Positions 60,262-64,000 of a stretch of 64,000 nt of DNA are shown here, one piece after another. Position 1 is the stretch's first letter. The number at the start of each line of letters is the position of its first letter. Source of the DNA: Pseudomonas sp. GM79 (GTDB lineage Bacteria > Pseudomonadota > Gammaproteobacteria > Pseudomonadales > Pseudomonadaceae). The notes beneath the pieces were generated by a model that worked only from the letters and a program-made list of their open reading frames with translations, searched no databases and was not told the origin of the DNA. The position numbers and the translations under genes are program-made. Where the stretch lies: the NCBI RefSeq assembly GCF_000282495.1, contig NZ_AKJE01000080.1, forward strand, positions 1 through 64,000. The letters are read 5' to 3'.

Positions 60262-63200
60262 TCAATGCCGGATCAGTTTGCTACGCACCTCGCCACTGGC
60301 CTGCTGATCCAGCTCCAGCCAGAACTGCTGCTTGCCGGCGATCTCGGCGGCGGCCGGTATGCCGTCGCGATACACCAGTCGATTACTCGCCAGCGCCGGC
60401 ACTTTCGCGCCTGGCAACAGGGTGCCGGCGAGGTTCAGCGGATCCACCCCACACACCGCGATCAGACTTCCATCGTGAGGTCGCCGCCTGACTTCGCGCA
60501 GCAATGGAATCGCCTCGGGCAGCGCAAATTGTTCCCCCGCCAGGCCACTGACAAACCGCCCGCCACGAATCTCGCCCCGGGCCTCAAGCCGATGGAACGT
60601 GCGCAACAATTCCCGCCAACTTGGCAACCAGTCCGCCTCACGCTCCAGCAGGCGCCAGAACACCACGCCGTAACGGCGCAGCAAGGTCATGGCGATGTGT
60701 TCCAGGGTTTCGCTGGGTGTGGGCGCGGGTCGTTGCTTATCCACAATCGGCGCGACAGCACCGCGGCGCAGCAACGCCCAACGTCCGGCATCGTCCATCC
60801 CGCCGGAAAACGCTCCGCGTCCGTGTCGGCTGCTGCGATTCTGGCGTTTGCTGGCCGGGGTAATCAGCGCCCGCAGGCCGGCGAAGCTGTCGGCGTTTAT
60901 CAGCCCGGCACCGACCAGTTCCTGCAAGGCGATTTCCAGTTCCGAGCGCAGCAGATGGGCTTCATGAATCAGCTCATCGAAAAACAGTGCGCCGTGCTGG
61001 CTGAGCGCTTCATGGACTTTTTGTGTTTTGGGCGACAGTTCGCTGACCGGCGTCTGTTCGGTCAAGCCGCTCCACAATCCAACCTGGCTGCGCGGCAGCA
61101 ATAGAATCGGCGTGCTGCGCAATGCGGTGCTGGCGCTCTTGTTGCGCGCGGTCAGACGGGTCCAGACCAGTTTTCCGCTGCGGCATAACTCATCCAGCCA
61201 GCTCGCCGAATAGTCTTTGAGCCGCGCCGGCAGAATGTCGCTGTCCCACGCCGAAGCGGCGGCGGGGTAGCCTTCGAACTGGCTGATGATCGCCGGCAAC
61301 ACCGCGCGGCCCTGGCCTTGGCTCGCGGCGGAAAGATGCTGCCAGTCGAACAGAAAACGCATGAAATCCTGCAACGCCACCGGCTCGATTTCCCGTCGCA
61401 GCCGTTTGACCGTGTAGCGATGAATCCGCGCCAGCAGATGCCGTTCGCACCATTCTTCATCAGGGGCGCCTGGGGTGAATTGCCCGCGCAGTACATAGCC
61501 TTCGCGCTCCAGTTGTGCCAAAGCCTGAGTGACTCGAGTCGCCGGTAATTCAAGCGGTTCGGCAATCGCTTTGAGCGGCAGCGGAGCAAACGCGCTGAGC
61601 CGCGCGCGGATCACTTCCAGCACTGCTTCGTCCGGCTCCCAGGTTTCATCGAAACCGGGCAACGCCTCTAACGGTGGAACCAATGTGGCCTGTGGATAAA
61701 TCGCCCGCAGGCAGGTCAGTCGCTCCAGCGCCAGCCACAGCGATTGCTCGGCGTTGATCTGCAAACGGCTGGCGCGGCCACTGTCGGCCAGGGTGTTCAG
61801 CCAATCGAGCCAATTCGGGTTGGCCTGAGCCTCGGTCTCGGTAATGCACGCCAGGCTCATCAGCGCTTCATGCATTTCATCAACGCTGGTTGGCGTAGGC
61901 CAGGCTTCATCACGCACCGCAGTGATCGCGTCGGCGTCCAGCGCACCGAGATCATCGGTGGATTGCGGATCACTCCAGCGGCGGTTGAGCACTGCCTGAG
62001 TGCGGCGCTCTTCCAGCGGCGCATCATCGAGGAAGGTGTAGGGGCGGGCGCTGAGGATTTCCGCCGCCAGTGGCGAGGGCGCCGGCAGGTCGCGGCTGAT
62101 CAGGCGAATGTCGCCCTGTTCCATGCGCCGCAGCAATGCCAGCCAGCCTTCGCTGTCCATGGCTTCGTGCAGGCAATCGTCGAGGGTTTGTTCCACCAGT
62201 GGATGGTCGGGAATCTCGCGCTCGCCGGCGAGGTTTTCCACGCAGGCGATCTGATCGGGAAACACGCTGGCGATCAAATCTTCGCTTTTCATCCGCTGGA
62301 TCTGCGGCGGTACTTTGCGTCCGCCGCTGTAACGCGGCAGCGCCAAAGCGACCCCGGCGTTCCAGCGCCAGCGTACGCCGAACAATGGGGCCTCGAGTAC
62401 CGCCTGAATCAGGATGTGCTCGGCGCTGTTGCTGTGCAGATAACGCCAGACGTCCTCCAACTCGAAGCTGTGACCGGTGGACAGCGACAGCACGATGGCG
62501 TCCTCGCTGGCGGCGGCCTGCAATTCGAAGTTGAACGTGCGGCAGAAACGCTTGCGCAGGGCCAGGCCCCAGGCACGGTTGATGCGGCTGCCGAACGGCG
62601 AATGGATGATCAGCTGAGTACCGCCGGACTCGTCGAAAAACCGCTCCATCAGCAGCGTGTCTTGCGATGGTAGGGCGCCGAGGGTCAGTCGCGCCCGGGC
62701 CAGGTAATCTACCAGTTGTTCGGCACTGGCGAGGTTCAGACCGAGGGTGTCGGTCAACCAGTCGAGGGCCGGCTGCAAGTTGCCGGGTGTGGCGCCGAGT
62801 CGTTCATCGAGTTGTGCTTGCAGGCGGGCCACGGCGAACGACAGTTCATCACTGCGACCCGGTGCTTCACCGAGCCAGAACGGAATGGTTGGCGGCTGGC
62901 CCTGAGCGTCTTCGACCCGGACCTTGCCGGTTTCGACCCGCAGGATTCGATACGACGTATTGCCCAACTGAAAGATATCCCCGGCGATACTTTCCACCGC
63001 GAAGTCTTCGTTGACGCTGCCGATGTTCAGCCCTTGAGGCCCCAGCAAAACGCTGTAGTCGGCGTTGTCCGGAATCGTCCCGCCGCTGGTCACGGCGGTC
63101 AGTTTGGCGCCTCGACGGCCGCGCAGGGTGCGGCTCACGGCGTCCCGGTGCAGGTAAGCGCTGCGAACACCCAGGCGCCCGTTGTAGCCCTCGGCGAGCA

Positions 63201-64000
63201 TCTGCAGCAGTGCCTGATAGTGCTTTTCGTCGAGCGCGGCGTAAGGCGAGGCTTTTCGCAGCATTTCCAGCAACGCCTGTTCCTGCCATTCCTGGCAGCT
63301 GACCTCGGCGATGATCTGCTGGGCCAGCACGTCCAGCGGTGCTTCGGGGATCAGCAGCGTGTCGAGTTCGCCACGGCGCACGCAATCGAGCAGGGCGGCG
63401 CATTCGATCAGGTCGTCGCGGGTGGTGGCAAACAATCGGCCCTTGGGCGTGCCGCCGACCTGGTGCCCGGAGCGGCCGACCCGTTGCAGAAAACCGGCAA
63501 TCGAGCGTGGCGAAGCGATCTGGCACACCAGGTCGACGTCACCGATATCGATCCCCAATTCCAGCGAAGCGGTAGCGATCAGCACTTGCAGCTCGCCGCG
63601 CTTGAGCCGTTGCTCGGCGTCCAGGCGAAACTCCTTGGCCAGGCTGCCATGGTGGGCGGCAACGGCCTCCTTGCCGAGGCGTTCGCTCAAATGTCGACTC
63701 AGGCGTTCGGCCAGACGCCGGGTGTTGACGAAAATCAGCGTGGTCCGGTGTTCACGGGCGAGGGCGGCGAGTCGGTCATAGACCAGTTCCCAGATGTCGT
63801 TGGCCATTACCGCCGACAACGGCACGGGCGGCACCTCTATATCGAGATCCCGTGGACGGGCGTGGCCGATGTCGATGATTTCGCAGTCGCGATCACGGCC
63901 AACCAAAAAGCGCGAGACCGCTTCGATGGGTTTTTGCGTGGCGGACAAGCCGATACGCACCAGCGGTTGCGAGCAGAGCGCTTGCAAACGCTCCAGGCTC
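60262..64000 (-). CDS. lhr: large helicase Lhr, C-terminal part (runs off the window)
   Basis: At least 1245 aa in the window; the N-terminus with motifs I and II lies beyond 64000. Superfamily 2 ATP-dependent helicase involved in DNA repair. Visible: motif III SAT in IGLSATQKPIE, the helicase C domain with LIFVNTRRLAERLSRHL, motif V IATASLELGIDIGDVDLV and motif VI FLQRVGRSGHQ. A winged-helix and the long Lhr C-terminal region follow to the stop at 60262. Frame is open throughout, so there is no sign of a break. Confidence 0.94.
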   Translation of the reverse strand, partial: SLERLQALCSQPLVRIGLSATQKPIEAVSRFLVGRDRDCEIIDIGHARPRDLDIEVPPVPLSAVMANDIWELVYDRLAALAREHRTTLIFVNTRRLAERLSRHLSERLGKEAVAAHHGSLAKEFRLDAEQRLKRGELQVLIATASLELGIDIGDVDLVCQIASPRSIAGFLQRVGRSGHQVGGTPKGRLFATTRDDLIECAALLDCVRRGELDTLLIPEAPLDVLAQQIIAEVSCQEWQEQALLEMLRKASPYAALDEKHYQALLQMLAEGYNGRLGVRSAYLHRDAVSRTLRGRRGAKLTAVTSGGTIPDNADYSVLLGPQGLNIGSVNEDFAVESIAGDIFQLGNTSYRILRVETGKVRVEDAQGQPPTIPFWLGEAPGRSDELSFAVARLQAQLDERLGATPGNLQPALDWLTDTLGLNLASAEQLVDYLARARLTLGALPSQDTLLMERFFDESGGTQLIIHSPFGSRINRAWGLALRKRFCRTFNFELQAAASEDAIVLSLSTGHSFELEDVWRYLHSNSAEHILIQAVLEAPLFGVRWRWNAGVALALPRYSGGRKVPPQIQRMKSEDLIASVFPDQIACVENLAGEREIPDHPLVEQTLDDCLHEAMDSEGWLALLRRMEQGDIRLISRDLPAPSPLAAEILSARPYTFLDDAPLEERRTQAVLNRRWSDPQSTDDLGALDADAITAVRDEAWPTPTSVDEMHEALMSLACITETEAQANPNWLDWLNTLADSGRASRLQINAEQSLWLALERLTCLRAIYPQATLVPPLEALPGFDETWEPDEAVLEVIRARLSAFAPLPLKAIAEPLELPATRVTQALAQLEREGYVLRGQFTPGAPDEEWCERHLLARIHRYTVKRLRREIEPVALQDFMRFLFDWQHLSAASQGQGRAVLPAIISQFEGYPAAASAWDSDILPARLKDYSASWLDELCRSGKLVWTRLTARNKSASTALRSTPILLLPRSQVGLWSGLTEQTPVSELSPKTQKVHEALSQHGALFFDELIHEAHLLRSELEIALQELVGAGLINADSFAGLRALITPASKRQNRSSRHGRGAFSGGMDDAGRWALLRRGAVAPIVDKQRPAPTPSETLEHIAMTLLRRYGVVFWRLLEREADWLPSWRELLRTFHRLEARGEIRGGRFVSGLAGEQFALPEAIPLLREVRRRPHDGSLIAVCGVDPLNLAGTLLPGAKVPALASNRLVYRDGIPAAAEIAGKQQFWLELDQQASGEVRSKLIRH

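Overview
The window is a chromosomal segment of a Pseudomonas, most likely of the P. fluorescens group. Three things support this. The gene order runs birA-coaX-tRNA(Tyr,Gly,Thr)-tuf-tRNA(Trp)-secE-nusG, then the whole ribosomal-protein/RNA-polymerase superoperon, then katA-ferritin-uvrA-MFS-ssb. The codon use and GC content fit. The second half carries repeated copies of the fluorescent-pseudomonad REP palindrome (core GTGGGAGCGGGCTTGCTCGC).

Region 1 (1-34.4 kb, all + strand) is the gene-expression core. It holds birA, coaX and a small SPOR-like membrane protein, then four tRNA genes interleaved with the first tuf and secE-nusG. These are followed by rplKAJL-rpoBC, rpsL-rpsG-fusA-tuf (str), rpsJ to rpsQ (S10), rplN to rpmJ (spc with secY) and rpsM-rpsK-rpsD-rpoA-rplQ (alpha). 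Good sigma70 promoters can be read before tRNA-Tyr, rpsL, rpsJ, rpsH and rpsM. Several share a TAGAAT -10 followed by a G+C-rich discriminator, which suggests common stringent control. The two tuf genes differ at about 26 of 397 residues.

Region 2 (34.6-41.8 kb) holds oxidative-stress, iron and DNA-repair genes: catalase KatA, a non-haem bacterial ferritin, UvrA (minus strand), an MFS exporter and SSB. Perfect bidirectional terminators close the convergent pairs.

Region 3 (41.8-50.4 kb, all minus strand) is the most interesting part. It is an expanded version of the E. coli yjfIJKLMC locus. In transcription order it encodes a DUF2170 protein with an N-terminal basic, possibly DNA-binding segment; a PspA/IM30-like coiled-coil protein; a rhomboid protease; a two-TM K+ channel with an RCK domain; a DUF2491 protein; a DUF350 membrane protein; a DUF1190 lipoprotein with a Ser/Gly-rich tail; a glutathionylspermidine-synthase-like ATP-grasp ligase; and, after a 105-bp gap, an OsmC-YcaO fusion. 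Its promoter (TTGATG-N17-TAGTGT) sits exactly between two copies of a CTCACGCGTGAG palindrome that form a 19-nt inverted repeat. I read this as a regulated membrane-stress and protein- or peptide-modification system. Its function is inferred.

Region 4 (50.5-64 kb) is ordinary accessory chromosome. It has a cysteine hydrolase divergent from a GlxA-type AraC regulator; a DUF3182 protein with an alpha/beta hydrolase behind a possible sigma54 promoter; a tightly overlapping DUF72-EEP phosphatase-clsB-ybhN phospholipid operon; an AraJ-like MFS exporter; and the C-terminal part of the large helicase Lhr, which runs off the right edge. All recognised REP/REPIN elements lie between 48.8 and 60.3 kb.
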